From Deltaproteobacteria bacterium (GTDB taxonomy: Bacteria; Desulfobacterota; Desulfarculia; JACQYL01): a stretch of DNA of 64,000 bases. The DNA is taken from the NCBI GenBank assembly GCA_016208165.1, contig JACQYL010000100.1, positions 21,810 through 85,809 on the forward strand, written 5' to 3'. Positions 31,564 through 40,092 of the stretch are shown here, in pieces. Within the stretch, counting starts at the first letter, position 1, and the number at the start of each line of letters is the position of its first letter. The notes beneath the pieces are model-generated. The model did no database searches and had not been told where the DNA came from. It saw only the letters and a program-made list of their open reading frames with translations. Made by a program: the position numbers and the translations under genes.

Positions 31564-31925
31564 GCGTTTCCTCCTTTCCTCGTGAGGAAAAAGATTCATA
31601 AGAAATCTCGGAGTCGTTTCTTAATTCGATAGGAACGATCCCACCCTGAAGATGCCCGCCACGAAGATAAATTTCAACTCGATCTCGATCATGGATGTCT
31701 CCGTCAATAGCTGGGGTCGGTCCACAATCTACTTGAACTACTGATCAAAAACAACTTGAATTACCCGAGAGTAAGGTCCGCGAACCTTTGCGGGCTTACA
31801 AATGTTACAGCTCCGGGGTCAGGATTCAAGCCCGCCCGACACATTTCAAAAGCGGGTAGGGGGAACGTTTTCAACCGTGTTGTGCCAATGGATGATTGGG
31901 ATGAGACACAAGTCGGGAGGGAAGC
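31564..31925. other. Divergent intergenic region
   Basis: 362 bases between the OYE and Dabb genes. A direct repeat ACTTGAACTAC / ACTTGAATTAC (near 31732 and 31753) could be a regulator site. The AT-rich stretch 31660-31770 should hold divergent promoters, though no clear -35/-10 pair was found. No supported gene. Confidence 0.35.
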
Positions 31926-32231
31926 ATGATCAAACACATAGTCATGTGGAAACTGAAAGAATTCGTTGACAACCATAGCAAAGCGCAAAACGCCAAAACA
32001 ATGAAGCAGATGCTGGAGAAACTTAAAGACAAAATTGAGGAAATCAAGTGTATGGAGATCGGCATCGGCGCCGCACGTTCGGCATCCAATTACGATATCG
32101 TTCTATCTTCCTCGTTCAATGATTGGAGGGATCTGGAAGCGTACCTCAAGCATCCGGAACATTCCGGCGTCCGCGAGTTCGTCATTAAGGTCAGTTTGGA
32201 GCGCGCCGTTGTAGACTATGAATCCGACTAA
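31926..32231 (+). CDS. Dabb (dimeric alpha-beta barrel) domain protein
   Basis: 101 residues matching the stress-responsive A/B barrel (Dabb) family: MIKHIVMWKLKEF at the start, EIKCMEIGIGAARSASNYDI in the middle and LKHPEHSGVREFVIKVSLER at the end. These small dimers include plant HS1/SP1 and olivetolic acid cyclase, but most bacterial members have no assigned reaction. GGGAGGG precedes the ATG. It stands alone on the plus strand, convergent with asnA. Confidence 0.85.
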   Translation: MIKHIVMWKLKEFVDNHSKAQNAKTMKQMLEKLKDKIEEIKCMEIGIGAARSASNYDIVLSSSFNDWRDLEAYLKHPEHSGVREFVIKVSLERAVVDYESD

Positions 32232-32391
32232 GCGAGGGAAGCGTCACATGGCTTCCTTCAGACTCCTTTCACATGTCCAATCACATGTCCAAGCGCTGCC
32301 GCGCCGTCTTGGGCGGAGCAGGCGATTCCTGGTCAGAACATGGGGGTTACCGGGCGCGGCATACGTACCGGCTGTTACCGTACCTCTATTC

Positions 32392-33522
32392 TTACTCCAA
32401 GACATGGATGTTCTTCTTCTTGCACATCTCCTTGAGGATTTCCGGCCACACGGTGACACTGACCTCGCCCAGGTGTGCTTTCTTGAGAAGCAGCATGTTG
32501 GTGCGCGACTGCCCGATGCCTCCGCCGATGCTGAGGGGAATCTCGTTATTCAGGATCGCCCGGTGGTAAGGCAATTTGAGGGAGTCCGTCTGGTCGGCGA
32601 GTTCCAACTGCTGCCTGAGCCTGTCTGCGTTCACTCGAATCCCCATGGACGTCAATTCATGACGGCGCCTGGTCACCGGGTTCCAGACGAGGATGTCGCC
32701 GTTGAGCCCGTGCATGGGCCGGCCGTCCTCGGACACGCATTCGGTACACCAATCGTCGTAATCCGCAGCCCTGAGTTCATGTGGATAGCCGTCCGCGAGG
32801 GACCATCCGATTCCGTAAATGAAAACCGCGGGGTGCTCCTGAAGTATCGTCGTTTCCCGCTGCTTGCGCGGCAAATCCGGATACCTGTCCAGGATGTCTT
32901 CCGCGTGCAGGAAGGTTAGTTCTTCGGGAAGATTGTGATATTGATCCGTCTTGAGCTGCGGAAACCGCTCTTGAACGTGCTTCTCGGCGCCGGTGACGAC
33001 TTTCCAGATCTTCTCGACCACTTCCCGAAGGAATGCAAGGTTGCGCTGCGCATCGGTGATGGCTAGCTCCCAGTCCCATTGATCCACGTAGGCGCTATGG
33101 TCATGGTCGAGGAAATAGTCCTTTCTCACGGCTCGCATGTCCGTGCACAACCCCTCGCCGATATCCATCCCAAACTGCTTCAGGGCCATGCGTTTCCACT
33201 TGGTTGCAGCCTGAACAACCTCCGCGTCGACGGGATGTTGGTCGTTGTCGTTGGAAATATGGAAGCGGACCGGCGTGCGTGAACCGTCCCGGTCCAAATA
33301 GTCGTTCACGCCACTCCGGACATCCACAATGAGGGGAACGGTGACCATCATCAGATTGAGTTCCCTGCACAAATGCTCCTCAATGTAGTTTTTCAGTTCG
33401 AATATCGCCCTCTGGGTTTCTTTGGGGCTCAGCAGCGAGCGGTAGTTCCGGGGCAGGATCTTTTCGAGGTCGGCGTAATCGCCTATACCGGGTCCGGCCA
33501 GATCCGCTTTTTTGTCCGCCAT
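32392..33522 (-). CDS. asnA: Aspartate-ammonia ligase
   Basis: About 376 residues from the ATG at 33522, with AGGAG upstream; an earlier ATG at 33600 would overlap the receiver gene. Class II aminoacyl-tRNA synthetase-like fold: LLSPKETQRAIFELKNYIEE, LMMVTVPLIVDVRSGVNDYL, PVRFHISNDNDQHPVDAEVV, QWDWELAITDAQRN, and the C-terminal signature SIGGGIGQSRTNMLLLKKAH. The enzyme makes asparagine from aspartate, ammonia and ATP, giving AMP and PPi. Length and motifs agree with E. coli AsnA (330 residues) apart from a longer N-terminus. It lies 74 bases downstream of a receiver gene on the same strand. Confidence 0.92.
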   Translation of the reverse strand: MADKKADLAGPGIGDYADLEKILPRNYRSLLSPKETQRAIFELKNYIEEHLCRELNLMMVTVPLIVDVRSGVNDYLDRDGSRTPVRFHISNDNDQHPVDAEVVQAATKWKRMALKQFGMDIGEGLCTDMRAVRKDYFLDHDHSAYVDQWDWELAITDAQRNLAFLREVVEKIWKVVTGAEKHVQERFPQLKTDQYHNLPEELTFLHAEDILDRYPDLPRKQRETTILQEHPAVFIYGIGWSLADGYPHELRAADYDDWCTECVSEDGRPMHGLNGDILVWNPVTRRRHELTSMGIRVNADRLRQQLELADQTDSLKLPYHRAILNNEIPLSIGGGIGQSRTNMLLLKKAHLGEVSVTVWPEILKEMCKKKNIHVLE

Positions 33523-33596
33523 GTTCCATTTCTCCTGTGAGGTTTCCGGGCTGTTGTCGTTTGAAGTTCCGCCGGCATGGATAGGCCGTGAATCGA

Positions 33597-34022
33597 TCAA
33601 TGTTCGTCGAGCACTTCCCTGATTGTATTGGCCAAGTCAAGGAGGGCCAGGGGCTTTGTTAGAAAGCGTCGAATGCCCATGTCTTCAGCCTCTCTTTCCG
33701 AAATGTGCACGCTGAACCCGGTGCAGAGAATGATCGGCAGTTCGGGACGAATCCGTCTTATTTCTTTGGACAGTTCAGCGCCCGTCAGCTGCGGCATGGT
33801 CATGTCCGTGATCATCAGGTCGAATCGGTCCGGATTTGCTTTAAAAGTCTCGAGAGCTTCCCTGCTGGAGGTGTATGCCGTGACATGATAGCCCAACGAC
33901 TCGAGCATCTCCCCCCAAAGTTCCGCCAAGTGTTCCTCGTCGTCCACAAACAGAATTCGTTCCGTTCCGGCGGGGATCGGGGGACGTCCTAAATGAGACT
34001 GTTTGTTCTTTTCGCTCACCAT
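33597..34022 (-). CDS. Single-domain response regulator (CheY-like)
   Basis: 141 residues, all receiver: ILFVDDEEHLAELWGEMLES, phospho-acceptor Asp in FDLMITDMTMPQLTG, LPIILCTGFS and the conserved Lys in FLTKPLALLDLA. There is no output domain. The sequence type (DEEHLAE, TDMTMPQLTG) is that of C-terminal receivers of hybrid kinases, so it may be a detached relay module. The next gene on the strand is asnA; whether they are functionally linked is unclear. Confidence 0.88.
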   Translation of the reverse strand: MVSEKNKQSHLGRPPIPAGTERILFVDDEEHLAELWGEMLESLGYHVTAYTSSREALETFKANPDRFDLMITDMTMPQLTGAELSKEIRRIRPELPIILCTGFSVHISEREAEDMGIRRFLTKPLALLDLANTIREVLDEH

Positions 34023-34611
34023 TCAATGGCCGCTGGACACGAAACGTCCAGTCCTTTTCCGGCTGCACTTCAATCGGTTATGCAGGCACAAACGATTCTT
34101 GACTATAGCAACTCCGAAGAGGCGTGTGTCCACGAGGTCGGAAAGAGCTTCCGAAAGAGCCTGCGGTAGGCTCTCCCGTTTTCCTGTCCGACGTGTTAAA
34201 AGGGCCGGGCTTCGTTTCCTCTTCTCCGTGAGGCCTGCCTGCCATGCATACGGGCGCTGTGGAGCAAAGGATTTCATCCGCTTGAGAGTAAGCGGATCGA
34301 AAAACGTCGACACTTCGATTCGAATTGCTCGCCGCTCTAAACAAAATTTAGGACTTATTATACCATCCCATGGAAGTAAATCCACTACCGCTTCCCCCAA
34401 ATCGTGCTACGACCTCCAAACGGCCTGTTGATCTCACTGGGCGTCCGGATCTTCGTCCTATCATAGGGAGCACATAAGGGAACTCCAGTGGCCGGAATGG
34501 ATCCAAAAAAAGTGTTGATGAGCGTACGAATGGGAAATAGTATAGGAGAAGACGAGGAGTGGCTCGGAGACGAGCTACCGGGAATCTCACAACCTCGACG
34601 GAGGAATCACT
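34023..34611. other. Divergent intergenic region with hairpins
   Basis: 589 bases, no supported gene. A perfect 8-bp stem (ATCCGCTT-GAGAGT-AAGCGGAT, 34276-34297) and a weaker one (GAGCCT-GCGGT-AGGCTC, near 34160) are present. Neither has a T-tract. The 3' part is purine-rich and leads to GGAGG before the exported-protein gene at 34612. Confidence 0.4.
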
Positions 34612-35244
34612 ATGAGGAACATCATGAGGAAGATTGAGTTCATTTTGGCGGCAGCCGTGTTAGCTTTATGTGTGGGGATGGGACCAACCGGGTTTGATCG
34701 TTGCGCTCTGGCCGCCGAGGAGCCGGTGCTCTTCGAAATCGTGCTTCGGTCGGAGCTGCTCTCCAGCACGCCCATCTACGAGCAGCGCCACGAGAACGCT
34801 CCTACGCGCATCATCGGATTCTCAACATCCTCTGAGGCGTACTTGATCAACACGACCATGGACAGCGGGATTTTACCGCCACCGGACCAGGACCTTGGGA
34901 GCCCTATCGGCACGACTACCTCCGAGATCTACTTTCCTGCGGGCGTTTATGCCGACAAAAGTCAGGAATTTCAGATCCTCGGCGGATCGGGGTCGTTCGC
35001 CATGTCCGGCGCCACCATGTCTTTTGAGGGGAGCTCCATCATCCGATGGGTTCAGGATCCGGACGATCCGTCGCTGCAACCGGGGGACGTTCGCTGGACG
35101 GACTTCTCCATGGGGATTACCGAATCCACCGGTAACCTGGCGGGTTGGAAAGGGCACGTTGTCGGCACCCGACTCCTCATCGGCGATTCGCAAAATCCCA
35201 TCACATTCCAAAGCGGCATCGTGATCTTTCGTTTGACGCAATAG
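34612..35244 (+). CDS. Exported protein of unknown function
   Basis: 210 residues. A signal peptide (KIEFILAAAVLALCVGMGPT, with cleavage likely after ALAAE near residue 36) sends it to the periplasm or beyond. The mature part is rich in Gly, Ser, Thr and beta-prone segments (FEIVLRSELLSSTPIYE, GGSGSFAMSGATMSFEGS, GIVIFRLTQ) and has no cysteine. No family is recognised; a small beta-sandwich or beta-barrel is plausible. GGAGG precedes the ATG. It is a single-gene unit, so context gives no clue. Confidence 0.7.
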   Translation: MRNIMRKIEFILAAAVLALCVGMGPTGFDRCALAAEEPVLFEIVLRSELLSSTPIYEQRHENAPTRIIGFSTSSEAYLINTTMDSGILPPPDQDLGSPIGTTTSEIYFPAGVYADKSQEFQILGGSGSFAMSGATMSFEGSSIIRWVQDPDDPSLQPGDVRWTDFSMGITESTGNLAGWKGHVVGTRLLIGDSQNPITFQSGIVIFRLTQ

Positions 35245-35374
35245 CAGCCGAAACAGCTTTGTCAGCAGCCTCCCGGACGCTTGCCGACTTCAGCCGTGCA
35301 AATCCGTGCCTGAGTCGTGATCCGGGAGGCGGCTATCGACCATACGAAGGAAGCCTAAAGTCAGGGAATTTACA

Positions 35375-35617
35375 ATGACCATCGTCTACTTGATCCAGAG
35401 TGTCGCGCACCCGGATCGACGATATGTGGATCTGACCCAAGACCTGAAGCAGAGCATGACGGATCACAACTCGGGCGGAATAACGGATACGGCTTCGCGC
35501 GCTCCATGGAAGTGCGTGGTGGCCGTCGCCTTCGAAGATGCGCAAAAAGCCATCGAATTTGAAGCTTTCCTGGATTCGCACACAGGCCGCGCTTTTGCCG
35601 AGACTCACTTTTTCTAA
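35375..35617 (+). CDS. GIY-YIG-like protein with degenerate catalytic site
   Basis: 80 residues aligned along the full length of the small GIY-YIG/UvrC-like endonuclease family: VYLIQSVAHPDRRYVDLTQD, LKQSMTDHNSGG, APWKCVVAVAFEDAQKAIEF, SHTGRAFAETHFF. The usual first tyrosine motif and YxG are reduced to YLI and YVD (Gly replaced by Asp), and the catalytic Arg of LKQRL is Ser. Nuclease activity is therefore doubtful. A long-loop inverted repeat (GCCTCCCGGA/TCCGGGAGGC, 35268-35330) lies just upstream. Confidence 0.7.
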   Translation: MTIVYLIQSVAHPDRRYVDLTQDLKQSMTDHNSGGITDTASRAPWKCVVAVAFEDAQKAIEFEAFLDSHTGRAFAETHFF

Positions 35618-35752
35618 GCTCGATTTTCCCAGACAGATTGGACTACAAGACGATGCCGATGGAACTTCCTGTTGTTGAGGCGGAACGGAGGGTGGTAACA
35701 CCGAGCGGCAATGGGAAGCGGGTGGAACGGTCTGAAGCCTCCGATTGCCAAT

Positions 35753-36058
35753 TCACTTTCCGGCCGGGTATTTGATTCGGTTTTTCTCGATCTTCGTTTC
35801 TGCGCACTGTAAGGGATCGATATCGAACTTATCCGAGAAATTGATCAGGCAGATCAGGATATCGCCCACTTCGTCACAGACCTTTTCGAGCTGCTGGGAA
35901 TCCAGATCGTAACTCTGGTCCTGGGTCAACCAACGAAAGTGTTCAGCCAGTTCGGCGGCTTCGATCATCAATGCCGTGGCCAGGTTTTTCGGGCTGTGAT
36001 ATTGGCCCCAATTTCTTTCCTCGGCAAATTGTCTCAATTTGATCTTGAGTGCTTCCAT
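35753..36058 (-). CDS. MazG-like nucleotide pyrophosphohydrolase
   Basis: 101 residues matching the short all-alpha MazG-related family (RS21-C6/dCTPase-like): ALMIEAAELAEHFRWL provides the EAAEL...E metal ligands and VCDEVGDILICLINFSD the ExxD pair. NxxKYP near the end is typical. It would hydrolyse a non-canonical or excess (d)NTP to the monophosphate and PPi. The gene stands alone, convergent with the GIY-YIG-like gene. Confidence 0.88.
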   Translation of the reverse strand: MEALKIKLRQFAEERNWGQYHSPKNLATALMIEAAELAEHFRWLTQDQSYDLDSQQLEKVCDEVGDILICLINFSDKFDIDPLQCAETKIEKNRIKYPAGK

Positions 36059-36187
36059 TCTTGAATCTCGAAGTGCCTGTTTGTTTTTCAGGCCTTATAC
36101 TGTTCTTTTCGTCGTTGTGTAAAGCTGCAAATCCTATCGCCTCCGGAGCCTTGCGGCGCTTAATCCATCAACCGTAGTAGGCGAACC

Positions 36188-37282
36188 ATGGAAAAACAGA
36201 TTGTCACTATCGTTGGCGCGCGCCCTCAATTCGTAAAAGCAGCCGTGGTTGGAAAAGCGTTTCAGGGTGCGCCGGAAGTGCGTCCTATCACGATACATAC
36301 CGGACAGCATTACGACGAGAACATGTCGAGCGTTTTTTTCGAGGAACTGGGAATCCCGGATCCCGACTTCCACCTGGGGATCGGTTCGGGTCCCCAGGGG
36401 GCGCAAACCGGTCGCATGCTGGAAGCCATCGAGCGAACCTTGGAAAGACTGCATTCTTCCATGGTCATCGTGTACGGCGATACCAACAGCACGCTTGCGG
36501 GCGCGCTCGCCGCAGCCAAGCTCCGTATTCCGGTAGCCCATGTGGAGGCGGGCCTCAGGTCTTTCAACCGCCGAATGCCGGAAGAAATCAATCGGGTGGT
36601 GACGGATCATGTGGCGAACGTGTTGTTCGCACCGACATCCACCGCTGTGGATAATCTCATCAAGGAAGGATTATCGAGTGGGCAAATCCATCTGGTAGGG
36701 GACGTCATGTACGATGCCGCCTTGTATTATGGCGCTTCCGCCGACCGGAGCAGCGGAATTCTGTCATCCCTGGGCCTGAATCCTCGAGGTTATGTGCTGG
36801 CCACGGTTCATCGAGCCGAGAACACGGATGACGGCTCGAGGCTGAGAATCATTTTCGAGGCTCTGTGTGAAATAGCGGCAAAGACGTGCGTGGTTTGGCC
36901 GCTGCATCCTCGCACCAAGGCCGCTCTCGTTCGGGAAGGACTTCTGGACCCGGAGGCTTCACCGATTCGATTTCTGGAGCCCGTCGGATATCTGGATATG
37001 GTCTCCCTGGAAAAAAACGCGCGGCTCATCGCCACCGACTCGGGAGGAGTCCAGAAGGAGGCGTTTTTCCATCGCGTTCCGTGCGTGACTCTGCGCGACG
37101 AAACGGAATGGGTGGAATTGATCCGGATGGGGTGGAACCGGCTGGCGCCACCGGTGTCTTCGACGTCCGTCTATGAAAAGCTCTCGTCGGAATGGTCTCC
37201 GCCCCCGATTTCAACGAATCCTTACGGCGACGGCCATGCGGCGCAAGCGATCGTGGACGTTCTGCTCCGAAATCTGGGATAG
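36188..37282 (+). CDS. wecB: UDP-N-acetylglucosamine 2-epimerase (non-hydrolysing)
   Basis: 364 residues with a GT-B fold: IVTIVGARPQFVKAAVV, TGQHYDENMSSVFFEELGIP, VYGDTNSTLAGALAA, PVAHVEAGLRSFNRRMPEEI (with catalytic HVEAG and RMPEE), ATVHRAENTDD and LIATDSGGVQKEAFFHRVP. It interconverts UDP-GlcNAc and UDP-ManNAc for enterobacterial-common-antigen-like or O-antigen glycans. A flippase follows 153 bases downstream on the same strand, consistent with a glycan-assembly locus. No wecC dehydrogenase is adjacent. Confidence 0.92.
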   Translation: MEKQIVTIVGARPQFVKAAVVGKAFQGAPEVRPITIHTGQHYDENMSSVFFEELGIPDPDFHLGIGSGPQGAQTGRMLEAIERTLERLHSSMVIVYGDTNSTLAGALAAAKLRIPVAHVEAGLRSFNRRMPEEINRVVTDHVANVLFAPTSTAVDNLIKEGLSSGQIHLVGDVMYDAALYYGASADRSSGILSSLGLNPRGYVLATVHRAENTDDGSRLRIIFEALCEIAAKTCVVWPLHPRTKAALVREGLLDPEASPIRFLEPVGYLDMVSLEKNARLIATDSGGVQKEAFFHRVPCVTLRDETEWVELIRMGWNRLAPPVSSTSVYEKLSSEWSPPPISTNPYGDGHAAQAIVDVLLRNLG

Positions 37283-37435
37283 CCGACCTAGGCCGGTAAA
37301 GGGTAATGTTGTTTCGGATTGGACGTTTCAGACCGGATGGAGATGAATCGTATGGAGGGGCCCCCTAGTGTGCTTCAGCATGCCTCCCTTGCGTCATCCT
37401 CCGCGGGCAAGTCAGAGAAACCGTAAAGGACCTTC

Positions 37436-38764
37436 TTGAATTCCGAGAAACCCAAGAAAACGTTCTGGCTTCATGTAGTCAATGTGATGACCGGCGTGGG
37501 ATTGGCTCAAGCCGTCAACGTGGGCGTGTATCCCATATTGACGCGAATCTACAGCCCCGAGGATTTCGGAGTCCTGGCCCTGATCACTTCGCTCGCAGTG
37601 CCGCTATCCGTAACCGCGGGATTCGGCTACGAACCGGCCATTGTTCTTCCCAAATCCCGCGGCGAAGCTCAATCGATCCTGACGGTCTGCCAGGCTTTCA
37701 TCCTGGTGAGCGTCATCGCCCTCTTCGTGGTGATCGAGCCTCTCAGAAACCCTCTGAGCGACTGGTTGAAAGCCTCCGAGCTGGTCACTCTCGCCCTGTG
37801 GTTCCCGGTTGCAACCGCCGTTTTGTCTCTCAATCGCGTTTACGACTATTGGCTGGCGCGGGAACGCCTCTTCCCTTTGATGGCGGTTTCCAAGGTTACA
37901 GGCGCGTCCGCCGGGGCGCTGACCAAGGTCGGCCTGGGACTTGTGACAAACGGGGCATCGGTGGCGTTGCTCATTGGATTCATGGCCTGCGAAGTATGTA
38001 AGGCCATGTGGGTGTTGATACGGACGGGACGAGACGTTCTTCCCCGACGGGTTTCATGGAAGGCATCCAAGGATCTGCTCGCGACTTACTCGAACTTGCC
38101 CAAGTTCCATCTTCCACATCTGCTGCTTCACTCGCTGGTATCCTATGTGCCCTTTGTCGTCTTTTCGGCCTTGTTCGGAGCCAACATGGTGGGTTTGTTC
38201 AGCCTGGGGATGCGAATGGTGCTGGTCCCCATCGAACTGACAACACAGTCGGTGGCCCAGGTGTTCTATCAACGTTCCGTGGCCGAGGTTCGTGGAGGAG
38301 GGGACCTGGCCGGACTGGTGGCGAAAACCACGGGCCATCTGGTCCTCATAGGTATGGGCCCCTTCCTTCTGATGAGCCTGTCGGGACAATGGCTTTTTCA
38401 CTGGATATTCGGATCGCAATGGGTCGAGGCCGGGTTGTGCGCGCAGATTCTCGCTCCGGCCGTGTTCTTTGAATTTGTGAGCACTCCCGTGGTTCTGTTC
38501 AATACACTAGGCAGGCAAAAAGAAGGGCTCATTTGGCAGGCCCAATATTTTATACTGACGGTGGTCGCCTTGGTGTTGGGTGCATTGGCCATGAGTGAAA
38601 CCGTGGCCGTGGTTCTCCTCAGCCTGGCCATTCTCGTGGCTCACGTCCGGCTATTGAGAGTGAATTTCACGCTTTGTGGGGCGCGCTGGAGTCTGGTGCT
38701 GCATGAAATGGAGAGCGTTATCCGCCGATTGGCGAGAAAGGCCGAGGGTCTCTTCCACGGTTGA
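37436..38764 (+). CDS. Wzx-like polysaccharide flippase (oligosaccharide translocase)
   Basis: About 442 residues from a TTG at 37436 with AAAGGA upstream; no ATG/GTG with a ribosome site is closer to the family start. Twelve or so membrane helices; the N-terminal signature GVGLAQAVNVGVYPILTRIY and SPEDFGVLALITS are typical of the MATE/Wzx-type (polysacc_synt) superfamily, and a C-terminal FNTLGRQKEGLIWQAQYFI is present. It should flip undecaprenyl-linked oligosaccharides across the inner membrane. Neighbours WecB and two glycosyltransferases support this role. Confidence 0.88.
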   Translation: MNSEKPKKTFWLHVVNVMTGVGLAQAVNVGVYPILTRIYSPEDFGVLALITSLAVPLSVTAGFGYEPAIVLPKSRGEAQSILTVCQAFILVSVIALFVVIEPLRNPLSDWLKASELVTLALWFPVATAVLSLNRVYDYWLARERLFPLMAVSKVTGASAGALTKVGLGLVTNGASVALLIGFMACEVCKAMWVLIRTGRDVLPRRVSWKASKDLLATYSNLPKFHLPHLLLHSLVSYVPFVVFSALFGANMVGLFSLGMRMVLVPIELTTQSVAQVFYQRSVAEVRGGGDLAGLVAKTTGHLVLIGMGPFLLMSLSGQWLFHWIFGSQWVEAGLCAQILAPAVFFEFVSTPVVLFNTLGRQKEGLIWQAQYFILTVVALVLGALAMSETVAVVLLSLAILVAHVRLLRVNFTLCGARWSLVLHEMESVIRRLARKAEGLFHG

Positions 38765-38804
38765 GCCTGTTACGGTCCGCAATCAGGGTGTGCGAATCGA
38801 GGAT

Positions 38805-40007
38805 CTACCGGCGTTTTCCGAGTGTCTCATACAACCGGACGACCCTGTCGAAAGAGATCTGTTCGCTGAAAGCCTGGACCGATTCGAATGCACGATCCGC
38901 CAGATGTGCCGCCTCGATACGGTCATCCAGCACCCTTAGAACCTGTTTGCGCAGTTCGGAGGCATCCTGACTCCCCATCAGCAATCCGTTTCCTCCGTGA
39001 CGAATCACCCTCGGTATATCTCCCACAGGAGAAGCGACACAGGGAAGCCCGGAAGCCATGGCTTCGAGAAGCGCGTTTGGAAGACCTTCATTCCGGCTCG
39101 GAAGAATGAAAACGTTCGCGGCGCGGTACACCGTGGGCATACTCTCGTGGGCCACCCCTCCCAGCAGATGAACCCGTCCCGGCGCCGTCCGCCCGGCCCA
39201 TGTTTCCACTTCACTCCGAAGCGGACCGTCGCCGGCCATGATGAGTCTGAGATCCGGCCTTTCCCGCAGCAGGGGGGAGAGCGCTTGCTGCAGAAGGTCG
39301 ATGCCTTTGACCGGAATGAGGCCCCCCACGAATAGCAGGTAAGTCGCCTCTACCGGTAATCCCAGTTTCTTTCTGGCGTCATGGCGATCGCCGGGTCTGA
39401 AGGCTTGGACGTCGATTCCGTTGGGAATGACGTGCGCCGGGGGCAGTCCGGGAGCCAGTGCGTTCATTCTATCATCGAGGTCCCGGCTTACCGCCGCCGC
39501 GGCGTCCGTATGCCGCAGCACGTGTCGGGTCAGAGCGGCGAGTATGCGGTTTCGGATAGCGTAGGTATGTATGTCGCTTCCCATAGCGTGAACGAGCATG
39601 GGAATGCCTAACGCTCGACTCAGACACTCCCCAACGAGCCCCATGGGGATCACCCAATGCACGTGTATAAGGACGAAGGGGTGTTTTCGGGCGACGCGGT
39701 ACGACATCAGCAGGGCATTTGCGAGATAGATCACCATGGCCGCGACGGGAACCGAGGAGGTTTGGATGAGCTGACGGCCTCCGGAAGGGTACGGAAAACG
39801 GAACACGCCGATGTTCCCACTGTCTATTTCAAACAGCCGGGACTCCGGATAGACCTTCGGTGTCACGACAAACACCCTATACCCCCGGGAGGTGACGCCC
39901 TGAGCCATCCTGCGAACGAAGTGCCCTCGAAACGAGCCCGGATAGTCCGGGTATCCGTTGGTCAAGAAAAGCACGTTGGGCCTGGAACTACCGGATGACG
40001 ATTCCAT
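38805..40007 (-). CDS. GT4-family glycosyltransferase
   Basis: About 400 residues. The frame is open to 40130, overlapping the preceding gene, but GACGGAGCA before the ATG at 40007 and the family start (PNVLFLTNGYPDYPGSFRGH) favour 40007. GT-B fold: VIPNGIDVQAFRPGD, YLLFVGGLIPVKGIDLLQQA, MAGDGPLRSEVE, and the donor-binding FILPSRNEGLPNALLEAMAS. It transfers a sugar from a nucleotide donor with retention, probably onto a lipid-linked glycan or phospholipid. It lies downstream of the GT2 gene with 85 bases between. Confidence 0.88.
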   Translation of the reverse strand: MESSSGSSRPNVLFLTNGYPDYPGSFRGHFVRRMAQGVTSRGYRVFVVTPKVYPESRLFEIDSGNIGVFRFPYPSGGRQLIQTSSVPVAAMVIYLANALLMSYRVARKHPFVLIHVHWVIPMGLVGECLSRALGIPMLVHAMGSDIHTYAIRNRILAALTRHVLRHTDAAAAVSRDLDDRMNALAPGLPPAHVIPNGIDVQAFRPGDRHDARKKLGLPVEATYLLFVGGLIPVKGIDLLQQALSPLLRERPDLRLIMAGDGPLRSEVETWAGRTAPGRVHLLGGVAHESMPTVYRAANVFILPSRNEGLPNALLEAMASGLPCVASPVGDIPRVIRHGGNGLLMGSQDASELRKQVLRVLDDRIEAAHLADRAFESVQAFSEQISFDRVVRLYETLGKRR

Positions 40008-40092
40008 TGCTCCGTCTTCCTTGTCAGGGCGGCCAAGTTCGGCGCGCCTACCGAGCACGTACCGTTTATTCACGCACCCTGTGGCTTCGGTA

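Noticed and set aside
34276..34297. Rho-independent terminator
   Set aside because: A perfect 8-bp stem, but no U-tract on either strand and no gene end immediately before it.
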